Of a stretch of 64,000 nucleotides of DNA, positions 19,005 to 29,012 are shown one piece after another; the first letter of the stretch is position 1; every line of letters begins with the position of its first letter. Source of the stretch: Nodularia sphaerocarpa UHCC 0038 (GTDB lineage Bacteria; Cyanobacteriota; Cyanobacteriia; Cyanobacteriales; Nostocaceae); assembly GCF_022376295.1 (NCBI RefSeq), contig NZ_CP060140.1, forward strand, positions 1,244,356 to 1,308,355, read 5' to 3'. The notes beneath the pieces are model-generated. The model had not been told where the DNA came from and did no database searches. It worked only from the letters and a program-made list of their open reading frames with translations. Both the position numbers and the translations under genes were made by a program.

Positions 19005-19869
19005 GTGAATAAATATCGGAAATATTTTTTTATTAAATAGATGTAAATTTATCTTTTTACATCTTACTTTAACATCAGATTTAGATATTTTTGGCAAGTC
19101 CTGAAATTACGGTTTTTACTTTGGTTACTCCTGTTATGGAGTATTTATTTGGGCTTTTTTTAAACTAACGACGTTAGCGCTAGCCTCTCCCTTTGGGCTA
19201 CGGTGTATACACAAGTCTTCTGACCCCCTCTAACTCCCCCTTGCAAAGGGGGAGAACCGGAATTTCCCCCCTAAACCCCTTCAAGGATGCGCCTTCGGCG
19301 TAGTGCAAGGGGGGATTAAGGGGGGGTAAATTCAGGGTCTGTGCCTGATTTCCAAGATGTGTGTACACGGTAGCTCCCTTTGGGAGAAGGGCGCGAAGAT
19401 AAGAAAGAAAAGAGGTTTGAACCACATATCTAGACTCGCGGCTACTCTACAAGAACGCCAAAGGTGATACAGGGATGAACACAGATGCAATTTCTGGGAT
19501 TTGGGGGCGTTATTCCAGTCGAGATGTTTGTTTTTTGTGGTTTTTGGGAAACATAGAGTTATTGGGCTTATAGCAATTTAAGATAAAGATGCATAAATAC
19601 AATTTAACCAAAAATCTAGTTCCCCTCCTCGCTGGCGGGGAGGGGTTAGGGGTGGGGTAGAAATAATATGCAGCCTCACAAATAATTGGGCTGACGTATT
19701 TTCCAAATTTTTGGTTGTGTGAATTTACGAAAATACTGGTTTCGGGCTTGTAGCTAGATATTACTGAACAAGTTTCAATAATTAAGTTTGAATATCTGCA
19801 ACCAATAAATTGGGTTTAGTATTTGCTGTGAAGTGTAAGTTGTTAATTCGTTAATCGGGGGAATTCTCC
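19005..19869. other. repeat-rich intergenic region
   Basis: No credible gene. Holds a block at about 19170-19440 with CTCCCCCTTGCAAAGGGGGAG, a GCGCCTTCGGCGTAGTGC palindrome and near-inverted ends (GTGTATACACAAG and GTGTGTACAC), resembling a decayed mobile or miniature element, and at 19620-19660 a CCCCTCCTCGCTGGCGGGGA hairpin of the family also near 4140. Confidence 0.5.
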
Positions 19870-21171
19870 ATGTCTAACTACCATGAAGAAGACGGTGATT
19901 TTAATCAATATGTAGAATACAGAGAAGTTAGTTGGTTCACTAGGATTAAAGAAGCTATTCAAGGTATAGGTCTTGGTTTTTTATTGATCATAATTTGTTT
20001 TTGCCTTCTCATTTGGAATGAAGGACAAACAATTGTTAATCAAGTTGCACAGCAAGCCATACCAATTTCTTCAGATGTAGCTAATAACCAACACATTGGT
20101 AAATTAGTGATCACGAGTGGAGTTATTAGCAGTAATCAAACTTTGGGGGATAATTTATTTATCCAACCAGGAGAATATATAGCCATAGCCAGAGGTGTGG
20201 ATATGTATAGCTGGGAGGAAGAGCAAGCAAAGGACGCTAAAACAAATGTTGGTGGTTCTCAAAACCAAAAAATCACTACTACTTATCAAAAACGCTGGGT
20301 AGCATTAGAAGATTTCAATAAAAACATATCAGTACACGGCAATACCAATGTAATATCTAGAAGTACAAAATCAGCCTCTTTTGTTTACCCGCAAAAGCAT
20401 CAAAATCCTAGTCCAACTGTGGAGAATGCAGCATACAAAGTTAACGAGGCTAAGATTGGAGTTTTTGATTTAGATATGTCCAGTTTTGCTCTTCCTACTA
20501 GCAACAGTGTAAATGAAGCCTATGGTACGAAATCCACTGGTAACTTACAATTATCTCTGCAAGGTATAAAACCTCCAGCAGGTTTCACCTACGTAGAATT
20601 ACCAACGCCGACACCATTACAATTATCTCAGCAAAACCTCATTCCTACAGCAGGTGTTACCAATGTTGGTAATTATCTATATAAAGGTTCTGGGACTTTA
20701 GCCAGTCCAAATGTTGGTGATTTACGCATGAGATATGCAGTTTTTAATGCTAATACTAATGTGACAGTTATTGGTAAATTAGCAGAAAATAATCAAATTG
20801 TTCCCTATGTCCATAGAAATAATCATCGTCTCTATCGACTATTTCCCGGTACTGAATCACAAGCATTGGATAGAGTTAAACGGGAAGATCATTTGTTTAC
20901 TTGGGGATTAAGATTTTTGAGTTTAATTTTTATCTGGTTGGGTTTAAGACTGATAGCTGAACCCATGAATGTGATTTTGGATTTTATTCCGATTTTTGGC
21001 TCAATTGGTAGACTAACTACTGGCTTTTCTACTCTGATTGTCGCGTTGATGATCACCATATCAACCATCGTCACATATCATCTTACACAGAATTTAGTTT
21101 ATCTAGCGATCGCAGTTATTATCACCTTTTTCATTACTAATAAACTTTTTAGCAGGCGTTACCGGACTTGA
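19870..21171 (+). CDS. TMEM43-family membrane protein
   Basis: 433 residues matching the TMEM43 family (DUF1625). One hydrophobic helix near the N-terminus (about 34-52, GLGFLLIIICFCLLIWNEGQ, with the family's WNEG ending), a large soluble central part (about 55-340) with AIARGVDMYSWEEEQ, and three to four helices at the C-terminus (FLSLIFIWLGLRLIAEP onward), ending in basic residues. Start is supported by GGGGG eight bases upstream. Bacterial function is unknown; eukaryotic TMEM43 sits in the inner nuclear membrane. No operon partner. Confidence 0.8.
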   Translation: MSNYHEEDGDFNQYVEYREVSWFTRIKEAIQGIGLGFLLIIICFCLLIWNEGQTIVNQVAQQAIPISSDVANNQHIGKLVITSGVISSNQTLGDNLFIQPGEYIAIARGVDMYSWEEEQAKDAKTNVGGSQNQKITTTYQKRWVALEDFNKNISVHGNTNVISRSTKSASFVYPQKHQNPSPTVENAAYKVNEAKIGVFDLDMSSFALPTSNSVNEAYGTKSTGNLQLSLQGIKPPAGFTYVELPTPTPLQLSQQNLIPTAGVTNVGNYLYKGSGTLASPNVGDLRMRYAVFNANTNVTVIGKLAENNQIVPYVHRNNHRLYRLFPGTESQALDRVKREDHLFTWGLRFLSLIFIWLGLRLIAEPMNVILDFIPIFGSIGRLTTGFSTLIVALMITISTIVTYHLTQNLVYLAIAVIITFFITNKLFSRRYRT

Positions 21172-21176
21172 TATAT

Positions 21177-22271
21177 TTAACGTAATGAGCGAAAAATTAC
21201 GCGTGCTGGCGTTTCTTCTTGATTAATTCGCACATATACCCGCAAACAAGTTAAAATTTCCCCAGGAACACCGCCACAGTTGAGCTGGAGGTCGTCTTTT
21301 GAGAAGTTGCAGACATCGGCGTAGAGTCCAGATAATTGGCGAATTTTTACGTCATAACCCTGGTTAATCGCCGTTTGAGCGATTTTTTTCAAAATGCGTC
21401 GTGATTCTTGCTGTAAGTTACCCCACCACGAATAACGCTCGACTGGTGGGATAAATACTAGGGAGTTTATGGCTTCATCCATGTCTATCCATGCACGCAG
21501 ACTTAATAATTCATCAGCATTTGACTCGGTTTGTTGCACGCGATGCCAGCGATCGCTTAAAGTATTCATATATTGAATGCGTTGTTCTGGCTGAGACTGT
21601 AAAGGCATAATATCGAAGCTAAACACGCTTTTTAACGCATGATGTAAATCTGGATCTATTTCCATAAATCTCAGGAATAGATGCACAAAACCAGCTAGAG
21701 AATATAAATTTCCATAGTCATCAACTGGGTTAATTCCAGTCTTTAATAATGCTTTTTCTGATAAACATAATCCTGCGGTTGTCACAGTACCTTTAAGTCC
21801 GGGGTAGATAATTTCATCTCGGCTGAAAGGAAGTTGATGCAGATGCAAATTATCTGCTAATGCGCCAATTTCTTGAGCAAATTCTAAAGCTCTTTGTCGC
21901 CAAGATATGGCTAAATTTTCGGGAACTCGCAGCAGTTTTCGGTGAATTTCATTCCATAATTCAGCGTCTGTTTGGCTTTGTAATGAGGAATTTCCTAAAT
22001 ATACTCTGAGTTCAGCATCATTCGCAAAGGCTGATCGCAGATGAATCAGTTTTAACTCTCCTGGGGGCGATACTTCTGGAATAGCATCTGGCTGGGGTTG
22101 CAATAAGCTGGAGATTTCTTGTAGGATTTCGTCACATATCTCTGTTCCAGAATCGAGGGGAAATTCTGTGCGGGCTTTATTTAAGGTGGCTTCTAGTCCG
22201 TACAGGCTAAATTTTAGGAGTTTGGCTAATTCTGAGTTTTCTATTGCTAATAACTGGCGTAATTGGTGCAT
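21177..22271 (-). CDS. uncharacterised protein, third member of GTPase/Hsp70-like gene set
   Basis: 364 residues, not recognised. Soluble, largely helical, with no signal peptide or membrane helix. Visible features are an acidic, Leu-rich N-terminus, a central PFSRDEIIYPGLKGTVTTAG segment and a C-terminal half with WWGNLQQESRRILKKIAQTA. It follows the Hsp70-like gene by 174 bases on the same strand, with a 28-base perfect palindrome in the gap. Its constant neighbours suggest an accessory of the GTPase/ATPase pair, but this is inference from position only. Confidence 0.6.
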   Translation of the reverse strand: MHQLRQLLAIENSELAKLLKFSLYGLEATLNKARTEFPLDSGTEICDEILQEISSLLQPQPDAIPEVSPPGELKLIHLRSAFANDAELRVYLGNSSLQSQTDAELWNEIHRKLLRVPENLAISWRQRALEFAQEIGALADNLHLHQLPFSRDEIIYPGLKGTVTTAGLCLSEKALLKTGINPVDDYGNLYSLAGFVHLFLRFMEIDPDLHHALKSVFSFDIMPLQSQPEQRIQYMNTLSDRWHRVQQTESNADELLSLRAWIDMDEAINSLVFIPPVERYSWWGNLQQESRRILKKIAQTAINQGYDVKIRQLSGLYADVCNFSKDDLQLNCGGVPGEILTCLRVYVRINQEETPARVIFRSLR

Positions 22272-22398
22272 GAATATTAATATTAAAATTGATTTTTTTC
22301 TCAGGTAGCAGACGCTAAAAACCTTTGCACCTTTGCATGAATTAAAGTTAGTTAATAGACATCAACCGAATTTTAATCTGTTTATTCGGTTAACCCTT

Positions 22399-22426
22399 GT
22401 AGAGACGTTGCATGCAACGTCTCTAC
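22399..22426. repeat. 28-bp perfect palindrome (dispersed element)
   Basis: GTAGAGACGTTGCA followed by its exact reverse complement. A copy with nearly the same flanks (CCCTTGTAG... and ...CTACATTCTTT) is at 33035-33062, another at 34938-34965, and a decayed one near 50563-50592. It could form a transcript hairpin between the two genes here. Confidence 0.85.
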
Positions 22427-22445
22427 ATTCTTTTTAACCAGATTT

Positions 22446-25400
22446 TTAATGTATTCCGCAAAAGGGATCGCGTTCTTTATCAACTTCGTTGGGTTGTAGT
22501 TCTAGTTCAGCACGATAAACACATCCGGCTTGTTTTAAACATTCTTGGCTTGTGGATATCCAATAGGGAACTTCACCGGCGTGCATTCTGAGAATACCTC
22601 TGTTGTCGAGAGTTACACAATATTTGCAAGGGTAATCTGTGCTGATATCTGGTTTACTTAATGCGCCAATGCGTATCCATTTTTTGCTGTTAGTTGTGGT
22701 ATCTGTTTGATAAATATAAAAAGTGTGCTGACTTGTGTGGGGAAAGGGCGGTAAAGGATTACTAACTAATCCGTTTTCTGGTTGATGTTCGCTATTGTGT
22801 AAATAGTGAAATTCTCTGAGGAATTTACTATCATCTTTGTCTACTTCAAACACTAAATGATAGGCATTTGGTTGATCAACTGTTGCCGATTCAATGACAT
22901 TGATAGCAATATCACCATCATTTAAGTTTTGCTTCGGTCCTTCTACGGCAATATTCCATTTCAATTTACCATCAGCAAATAGTGTTGATGTTTCAGAAGC
23001 TGCTAATAAGGCTGCACCGACATCAATACCTGGAACGTCTATTAAATAATGGGGATTTCCTTGACAAAGTAAGACGCTAAATTGTAGAGTTTGGTCAATT
23101 TCAAACTGGACTTTTACTTTTTTGAGAAACTCTGCTTCTTGCATTCCTAGTTTTTTCATCAGGTTTTTACCGTCAAAGCTTCCCCATAGTCGTAAGTCTC
23201 CTTCTTCGTAATCTTGGCGGTAAATAATGTTAGTTAATTGTATCCCTTGCCATTCTGTACGCACTTTGGCAGATGTTTCTAAAGGTGTGATTTGATAAAG
23301 TTCTTGTCCGGCTTTGAATATGGGTAAAAGTTCGTTGCTTTGGGTTTTGCGTTTGAAGTTACAAGGTAGATAATAAAAGAGGTTTTTTACATCTATTTCT
23401 AACTGATTTGCGCCTTTGCGTAGCAATTCTTTAGATTCTTCTGGATCAAATCTCAGCCTTCGCAGTTTCTCGGCGTAGCAAGCACCGGCTGAGGTGGCTA
23501 GTTTGGTAAATTCTAAAACAAAGGTAATTCTTTCTGGGTTCCAGACGAAATAAGGAGAGTTACTAAATTCTTGGTAGATGTGGCGTTGTACTAAATCAAG
23601 GTTACAAGTTTTGCCGGATAAAATCAACCAATCAACTTTATGTGTGTTCCAGGAATCTATGTTTTGGTCTTGGAAACCTAAGCGACTTTCCATTAGTCCT
23701 TTAGCGATACCAATTCCTTCTTTAATGGTGGAAGCGGCGGCGCGTTCAAATTGTTCACTGTTTAGAGTTACGCAAACATTATCGGGATTTATAATTTGAA
23801 ATTTGATGGCACTTTGAGTTAGTAATTCCGAAATTTGTTGTTCAGAAATGGTAAAGGTTAAAAGCGGATGATCTGCTGGTGGTTTTTGCCCAAGTTTGAG
23901 TTTAGCAGCTTCGGCATGATCCCAGAGAGTATAAAATGTTTGTAGCCGTTGGGGTGCTTGTTGCCATCGGGTTGGTAATACCTTTTCGGCTGTATCTAGG
24001 GCATCTTTATACGCAGCGTCACCGTCGGGATTTTCTTTATCTAAACATTTTAATAAACTGCCGCTTTGGAATTTTCCTTGTTGGAGAAAACGCTCGTTTA
24101 ATTCGGCGTTAATTAAATCTTCGAGCTTTTCGCTTTCGATTTCACCTGTGGTTATGGCTGTTAAGAGAAAGTCTGCGATCGCCACTTTCAATAATCTAAA
24201 TATTCTCAGGGTAATTAATTCACCACCAAGCTGCAAATGTCCTGAAGAACCTAATAGTTTCGGAGTCAGTTTATAGTAACGTCCCCCTAAACCTCTATCT
24301 TCATTTTCTGCAAAGGAAGGAGTTTTATCTTCTAAAGTCAATTCAATTAAAGCTAAGTCTGTAGTTCCCCCACCAATATCCAAAACGAGGACATTTTGTG
24401 ACCATTTATTTTCGACTTTGCGACAACGAGTTTTAAATGATTCAATCCCAATGTTGAGATTTCCGCCAAATTCTCGCCACAAAAAGAATATTGCGACTGA
24501 AACGGCTTCATCATAAGCTGTTTGTACGTCATCAATACCCAATTGTTCAACTAATTCTTTGACTTCCTTACGCACTAATGGCGGCGCGACGGTGGGATAG
24601 GTGACAACGGCTGTGAGGAAATCTCCCTCAGAAAATCTGCGTCTAGCGCGTTGGCGGTAATCTTCGGTTAAGTCGATTAAATGCGCCCAAGCTGCTTGAA
24701 TGAGTTCGTTAACATTAATTGTTTCTGACTGATCATCGACAATTACTGAGAAAGTGCGATCCTGTCCAAAATAGCGCTTGGGTGAGTGGTGAAATCTGCT
24801 GATAATTTCCTTTAAAGAAACGCTTGTTCCTTGGGCTATCGCCTTTTTTCTATTATCTCTCGCTTCCCTACCCATCCGCAATTCTAAATTTGTCAAACTG
24901 GAAATTTCCAATTCGCTGGGAATTTCCGTATCCCGACGATTAATATCTAAGACAACGGGGATTAAATTTTGCGATTCTAAGGTAGGGACACGAAAAACTT
25001 CATGGTAAATTTGGTAGAGTTTTTTGCTAGCCCCCCGGCGGAATTTGTCGCTGTTACCTAAACATAATTCCACTTGGCGAATCGCTTCTAAAAATCGTTC
25101 TTTTTGATCACTTTCAAAAACTTCTCGCAAACGATGGGGTTCAATTTCCAGGTTCTTACTAATATCAGCAATAAACTTGTCCCAATCGTGAGGATTGACA
25201 TCAGGTAACGCCACCGATGCGGGAGAAGTTAACCATTCCGCCATGCGATCGCGCAACCGGATTTCTTGTTCCTTCGGTAAAATTTCCGCAATGGGGACTT
25301 CAATCGGATCAAAGAGTGTAACTGTAGAATTGGATGTACCAAAATCTAATGCAAACCATCCCGGAAACCTTTTTTGTGGTTTATTGCTGATTTTCTTCTC

Positions 25401-25850
25401 AATATATTTAGTGATGTCTACAGGGCTGCTAATAGCATCAGTATCAATTGGGTCATCATCAAAAATTAGTGGAGACCACAGATAACATGAAGCCCCACTT
25501 TGTCGAGGTTCAGATAATATCGGGTCGCCTAAAACATCAGAATCAAAATACTCAACACTCACCTCCAAAGTGCAGTTAATGGGTTCGATTAAAGGACGCT
25601 CTAACTTACAAGGGTACTGCTCTAATTGCCCAATTTGAGAAATCTTAGGAGTTACAGAATCAAAAGGTTTATATGCCTTCTTAATTTGTAAAGCCAAGTC
25701 CTCTGGAGTACCAGTAACAATACAATTAATTCGAGCAATGTGAGGAACATTATCCCCAGCCGCTACAAGTTGAATAGTGGGTAATTCCAAATATTCATTT
25801 TCCCTAGCACGCACTTGAAAATTGGGTGCAAGCCGAATTTCAACAGCCAT
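22446..25850 (-). CDS. large Hsp70/actin-fold ATPase-like protein
   Basis: 1134 residues. After a beta-rich N-terminal region (about 1-160) comes the actin/Hsp70 phosphate-1 motif GWFALDFGTSNSTVTLFD (about 165-180), then much later the phosphate-2 motif VLVLDIGGGTTDLALIEL (about 482-499) with a large helical insertion between them. A C-terminal region (about 830-1134) rich in beta strands contains CKYCVTLDNRGILRMHAGEV. This is far longer than DnaK (about 640) and lacks its substrate-binding layout. Layout recalls SrfB-type virulence-associated proteins, which I cannot confirm. It lies 126 bases after the dynamin-like GTPase gene. Confidence 0.75.
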   Translation of the reverse strand: MAVEIRLAPNFQVRARENEYLELPTIQLVAAGDNVPHIARINCIVTGTPEDLALQIKKAYKPFDSVTPKISQIGQLEQYPCKLERPLIEPINCTLEVSVEYFDSDVLGDPILSEPRQSGASCYLWSPLIFDDDPIDTDAISSPVDITKYIEKKISNKPQKRFPGWFALDFGTSNSTVTLFDPIEVPIAEILPKEQEIRLRDRMAEWLTSPASVALPDVNPHDWDKFIADISKNLEIEPHRLREVFESDQKERFLEAIRQVELCLGNSDKFRRGASKKLYQIYHEVFRVPTLESQNLIPVVLDINRRDTEIPSELEISSLTNLELRMGREARDNRKKAIAQGTSVSLKEIISRFHHSPKRYFGQDRTFSVIVDDQSETINVNELIQAAWAHLIDLTEDYRQRARRRFSEGDFLTAVVTYPTVAPPLVRKEVKELVEQLGIDDVQTAYDEAVSVAIFFLWREFGGNLNIGIESFKTRCRKVENKWSQNVLVLDIGGGTTDLALIELTLEDKTPSFAENEDRGLGGRYYKLTPKLLGSSGHLQLGGELITLRIFRLLKVAIADFLLTAITTGEIESEKLEDLINAELNERFLQQGKFQSGSLLKCLDKENPDGDAAYKDALDTAEKVLPTRWQQAPQRLQTFYTLWDHAEAAKLKLGQKPPADHPLLTFTISEQQISELLTQSAIKFQIINPDNVCVTLNSEQFERAAASTIKEGIGIAKGLMESRLGFQDQNIDSWNTHKVDWLILSGKTCNLDLVQRHIYQEFSNSPYFVWNPERITFVLEFTKLATSAGACYAEKLRRLRFDPEESKELLRKGANQLEIDVKNLFYYLPCNFKRKTQSNELLPIFKAGQELYQITPLETSAKVRTEWQGIQLTNIIYRQDYEEGDLRLWGSFDGKNLMKKLGMQEAEFLKKVKVQFEIDQTLQFSVLLCQGNPHYLIDVPGIDVGAALLAASETSTLFADGKLKWNIAVEGPKQNLNDGDIAINVIESATVDQPNAYHLVFEVDKDDSKFLREFHYLHNSEHQPENGLVSNPLPPFPHTSQHTFYIYQTDTTTNSKKWIRIGALSKPDISTDYPCKYCVTLDNRGILRMHAGEVPYWISTSQECLKQAGCVYRAELELQPNEVDKERDPFCGIH

Positions 25851-25976
25851 TTTTTCTCCTTATATTAATAAGATAAACCCACAAATTGACATTAATCTCT
25901 TAATTTCTCTGTGTTCTCTGTGCCTCTGTGGTTCATTAAAAAGAATTAACCTCCTACGCAAAACCCCCAATTAAAC

Positions 25977-28520
25977 TTAAAAATTATCCTCAGCATAAGA
26001 ACTTGTAGCAACCTGAGAAAGAATTTGCAACCAAGCAGGAATAGCAACCTTAGCGGGAGAATCCCCCGCAGCAATATATCTAAGTAAAGCTTCCTTCTTA
26101 GAAAGATTTTGCAGAGTCGGAATAACTTGATCCAAAATACCTTCTAATTCAGCATTCACCTGTTGATTGATTTCGCTGACATATTGCACCAGATGCAGAC
26201 TAGCGCTAGCAGTTATTTCATCTCGCAGTCGTAACACAAAAAGTTGGTGATTACCTGTTCTGGGTAAATCTGAGCTTTTTTCAGGAGACCAATCAAAGAT
26301 TTGACCAATATTGTGTTTTTCATCTTGACGCGCCAAGGGAAACATAATTTCTGGTAAAATAGCTTGTTCTTTGCTATTAATTTCGGAAATAATTGCTTCT
26401 TGCCATTGATTAGGATCACATCCTAACAGTAATTTGTAAAAGATATCAGCTTCTTCTACACCAAACTTGGTTTCGATTTCTTGTTCCATTTCTGGGCGCA
26501 GATTTGCTTGTAAATGATCGCGTTCTGCGGCTATATGATGGGATAATTGACTTAATAAATCTACTACTGCTTGATGAATGCGATCGCGCGCAAAATTTTC
26601 TAATTCCTTCACAGTTTTGGCAAAAGCTGGATAAAAATCTTCACTCTTCGTTGGTAGAGTGCTATTAACTCTATTTCCTCGGTCAAATAACTTACCGGCT
26701 GCGCCCTTAAATTCGGCAATAGTGATATTACCATTGTGAGCTTTATTAAATAGTAAAGTCCACTCATTCCAATTCAGTATTTTAAACGTGAGTTCATCTT
26801 TTACCACATCGCTAACCACATCTCCCCGACGGTCTTTAAGTGGTTCTTTACCTAAATCTTTTTGGAAATTCCGATAAGTTTTATCTAAGTTTTCTATAGC
26901 AGCCCGAAACTCAATTAAATCTTGAGTATCTGCGGTGGGAATGCCTTGTTCATGAATTTCGGCAATAATGTTTTTCAGATATTCTTGTTGTTGAAGTAAA
27001 TTATCAGCAGCCCTTTGAGTATCTTGATAGAGTTGTTTAAGTCCATGACTTGCAACATGATTTTGAATTAATTCTCGCAGTTTAGCAATACCACCGTCTT
27101 GAGCAAAGTAACTCAATTGTCTGCCTAAATGACTGCGTGGATCAGATTCTAGCAGACGTGTACTTAAGAGTTCCCACTTTTGTTGCAATCGCTTAGACCG
27201 TTCTAAATAATCAGGATAGTCTAAGTTAGCTAAAAATTCTGGTGAACCTGCTTTGACTGTACTAGAACGTTTTGCTAACTCCGCCAGCCCTAGTAGTGGA
27301 GATAATAAAACAATCCGGTCTTGTTGGGTTGTGAATGCACTAGCAGCGTCAATGGTGGTTTGCAAAACTTTCAATTTGCGAAAAACATCGTCTTCTTCTA
27401 AAAGTCTACTACTTTCGATTAATCGATCAAGTTCTCGTTCACAACCTTCACTATCTAAAGGTAATTGATCAAAACGACCCACCCCCACCAAAATTAAATC
27501 TTTGAGGTCTTGTCCTGGACGCTGCTGCTGCATCATCGTGAAGATTTTATTGGCGCGATCGCTTCCAGGAGTTTTACCATTTAAAAGGATTAAAATTGTC
27601 TGTACTTCTGCTAATTCCCGCAGTGATAAAAAGGTATCTCTAGCACCAGAATTAGCAGCCCCTAATCCCGGAAAATCCAAAAGTACAAATTCCGAAGCCC
27701 CCGCAAAATCCCAAATTTCCCGTGATATTTTTACCTCAATATCAACACGACGAATCAGTGGGAAACTGTTTTGTAACAGCTTAGTAGGTAGCCTCTGGGG
27801 TGGGCTAGGTAATCGGATATGAGCTGGCGGTAGATCCTCAAAACGAATAGTTTGGATAGCCATTGGCTGTTCAATGAGCTGTAGCCCCTCATGGGCGGTG
27901 ATAGCATCAATTTGGTAGTGTCCACCACACATTGCGTCGCCATAAGCTTGATAGGCGCGAAGGAACAATACCAACTCTCGCAGTAAATAACGTAATTCTA
28001 AGTTTTTACTAATATTCCATGTGTCCTCGCACCAGTTAATAATATCTTTGCTAGTATTTAATTTTGATAGAGACATCGGTGTGAGTCCAGCAGCTGTAGT
28101 GCGGCGACTTGCTTCCTCTAACATGAATTGCAGACACTCATTTACGCCTTCATGAGAAAGATACTCGACTCGATAATTATTGGTCTGAGTGGTGACAAAC
28201 CCTGATTGCGGCACAATATGGATAGCTGTCACATTACCTGTAGTGGGGTTCTCACTAATGGGTAAAGCATCAGCATAACCAATCAGGCTACCCAAAAGTA
28301 AAGTTTTGCCGCTACTAAATTCTCCCATTACTCCGATTCTAACTGGAGATGTGGCAAGTTCTACAGTTTTCTCAGCAGCTTCCCGGAGGCGCGCCAGACA
28401 GTCATCCAGGCTAGTGGGTATCCAATCTTCTTGTTTAGAGGGGGACTGGGGTACTGAGTCTAGTTTTTGGAGGATAAATTCGCCGTACTCTTTAAAACAA
28501 TCCAATTGTTCTATTTCCAT
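25977..28520 (-). CDS. dynamin-like large GTPase
   Basis: 847 residues. The G1 P-loop is RIGVMGEFSSGKTLLLGSL (GEFSSGKT about 66-73), the switch I Thr lies in ISENPTTGNVTAIH, and G3 is EFVLLDFPGLGA (about 280). The usual G4 (T/N)KxD is replaced by VGVGRFDQLP, so base specificity is uncertain. A long helical stalk-like region follows (about 470-847) with many Leu/Glu/Gln heptads. No transmembrane segment seen. First gene of the three-gene set; start ATG 28520. The family typically acts on membranes or as a large oligomer; the role here is unknown. Size and pairing recall the SrfC (Virul_Fac) family. Confidence 0.75.
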   Translation of the reverse strand: MEIEQLDCFKEYGEFILQKLDSVPQSPSKQEDWIPTSLDDCLARLREAAEKTVELATSPVRIGVMGEFSSGKTLLLGSLIGYADALPISENPTTGNVTAIHIVPQSGFVTTQTNNYRVEYLSHEGVNECLQFMLEEASRRTTAAGLTPMSLSKLNTSKDIINWCEDTWNISKNLELRYLLRELVLFLRAYQAYGDAMCGGHYQIDAITAHEGLQLIEQPMAIQTIRFEDLPPAHIRLPSPPQRLPTKLLQNSFPLIRRVDIEVKISREIWDFAGASEFVLLDFPGLGAANSGARDTFLSLRELAEVQTILILLNGKTPGSDRANKIFTMMQQQRPGQDLKDLILVGVGRFDQLPLDSEGCERELDRLIESSRLLEEDDVFRKLKVLQTTIDAASAFTTQQDRIVLLSPLLGLAELAKRSSTVKAGSPEFLANLDYPDYLERSKRLQQKWELLSTRLLESDPRSHLGRQLSYFAQDGGIAKLRELIQNHVASHGLKQLYQDTQRAADNLLQQQEYLKNIIAEIHEQGIPTADTQDLIEFRAAIENLDKTYRNFQKDLGKEPLKDRRGDVVSDVVKDELTFKILNWNEWTLLFNKAHNGNITIAEFKGAAGKLFDRGNRVNSTLPTKSEDFYPAFAKTVKELENFARDRIHQAVVDLLSQLSHHIAAERDHLQANLRPEMEQEIETKFGVEEADIFYKLLLGCDPNQWQEAIISEINSKEQAILPEIMFPLARQDEKHNIGQIFDWSPEKSSDLPRTGNHQLFVLRLRDEITASASLHLVQYVSEINQQVNAELEGILDQVIPTLQNLSKKEALLRYIAAGDSPAKVAIPAWLQILSQVATSSYAEDNF

Positions 28521-29012
28521 AAAAATTCTTTCCCTTTGACATCAATTTCTGTGAGTTTTATAACATAAAAACATCTAAATAGCAGATATTTATCCAACTT
28601 ATTGCTATCACATTTTGCATGATGATCAGATGATTTATTACTGTGGATAGATTTAACTTTACTGACTTCAACAATTCTTAACCGGATGCTTATCTAGAAA
28701 AAAGAAAAATTAAAAATATTTATTGGGGATTTTCAGGATAATTTATGTCATTACTGTTATTTTAACCTCAGAAATAAAGCCCCAGGCGACGGTCAGTCAC
28801 TCCTACACAGGAACCAACCCCACCTATGCGGGTTTAAAACCTTTGATTTTTTCTGAGTCCGCCTGCGCGGACTACCCTACCTTCAGTCACAAACCCTCAA
28901 CGTTATTGTTCTACTCTCTGGTTGAGATACATCTGTCTTCAGTAGGGTTCAGTCGCAAATATGTTTTTGATAGTGTTATGAAAGACACTCATTAATTAGC
29001 AGGTAACTTGTG
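28521..29012. other. intergenic region with a module shared by other spacers
   Basis: Divergent spacer between the GTPase and carotenoid-protein genes. From about 28785 to 28885 it holds a module with CCCACCTATGCGGGTTTAAAA and GTCCGCCTGCGCGGAC that recurs inside the elements at 45288-45487 and 57118-57314. No gene seen. Confidence 0.55.

Noticed and set aside
19198..19425. 75-codon minus-strand frame with PLNPPLHYAEG
   Set aside because: Translation of a well-known dispersed repeat (GGGGGATTAAGGGGG type); no real gene.
28723..28995. 90-codon frame upstream of the carotenoid protein
   Set aside because: Runs through the repeat module shared with 45288 and 57118; no SD and no recognisable domain.
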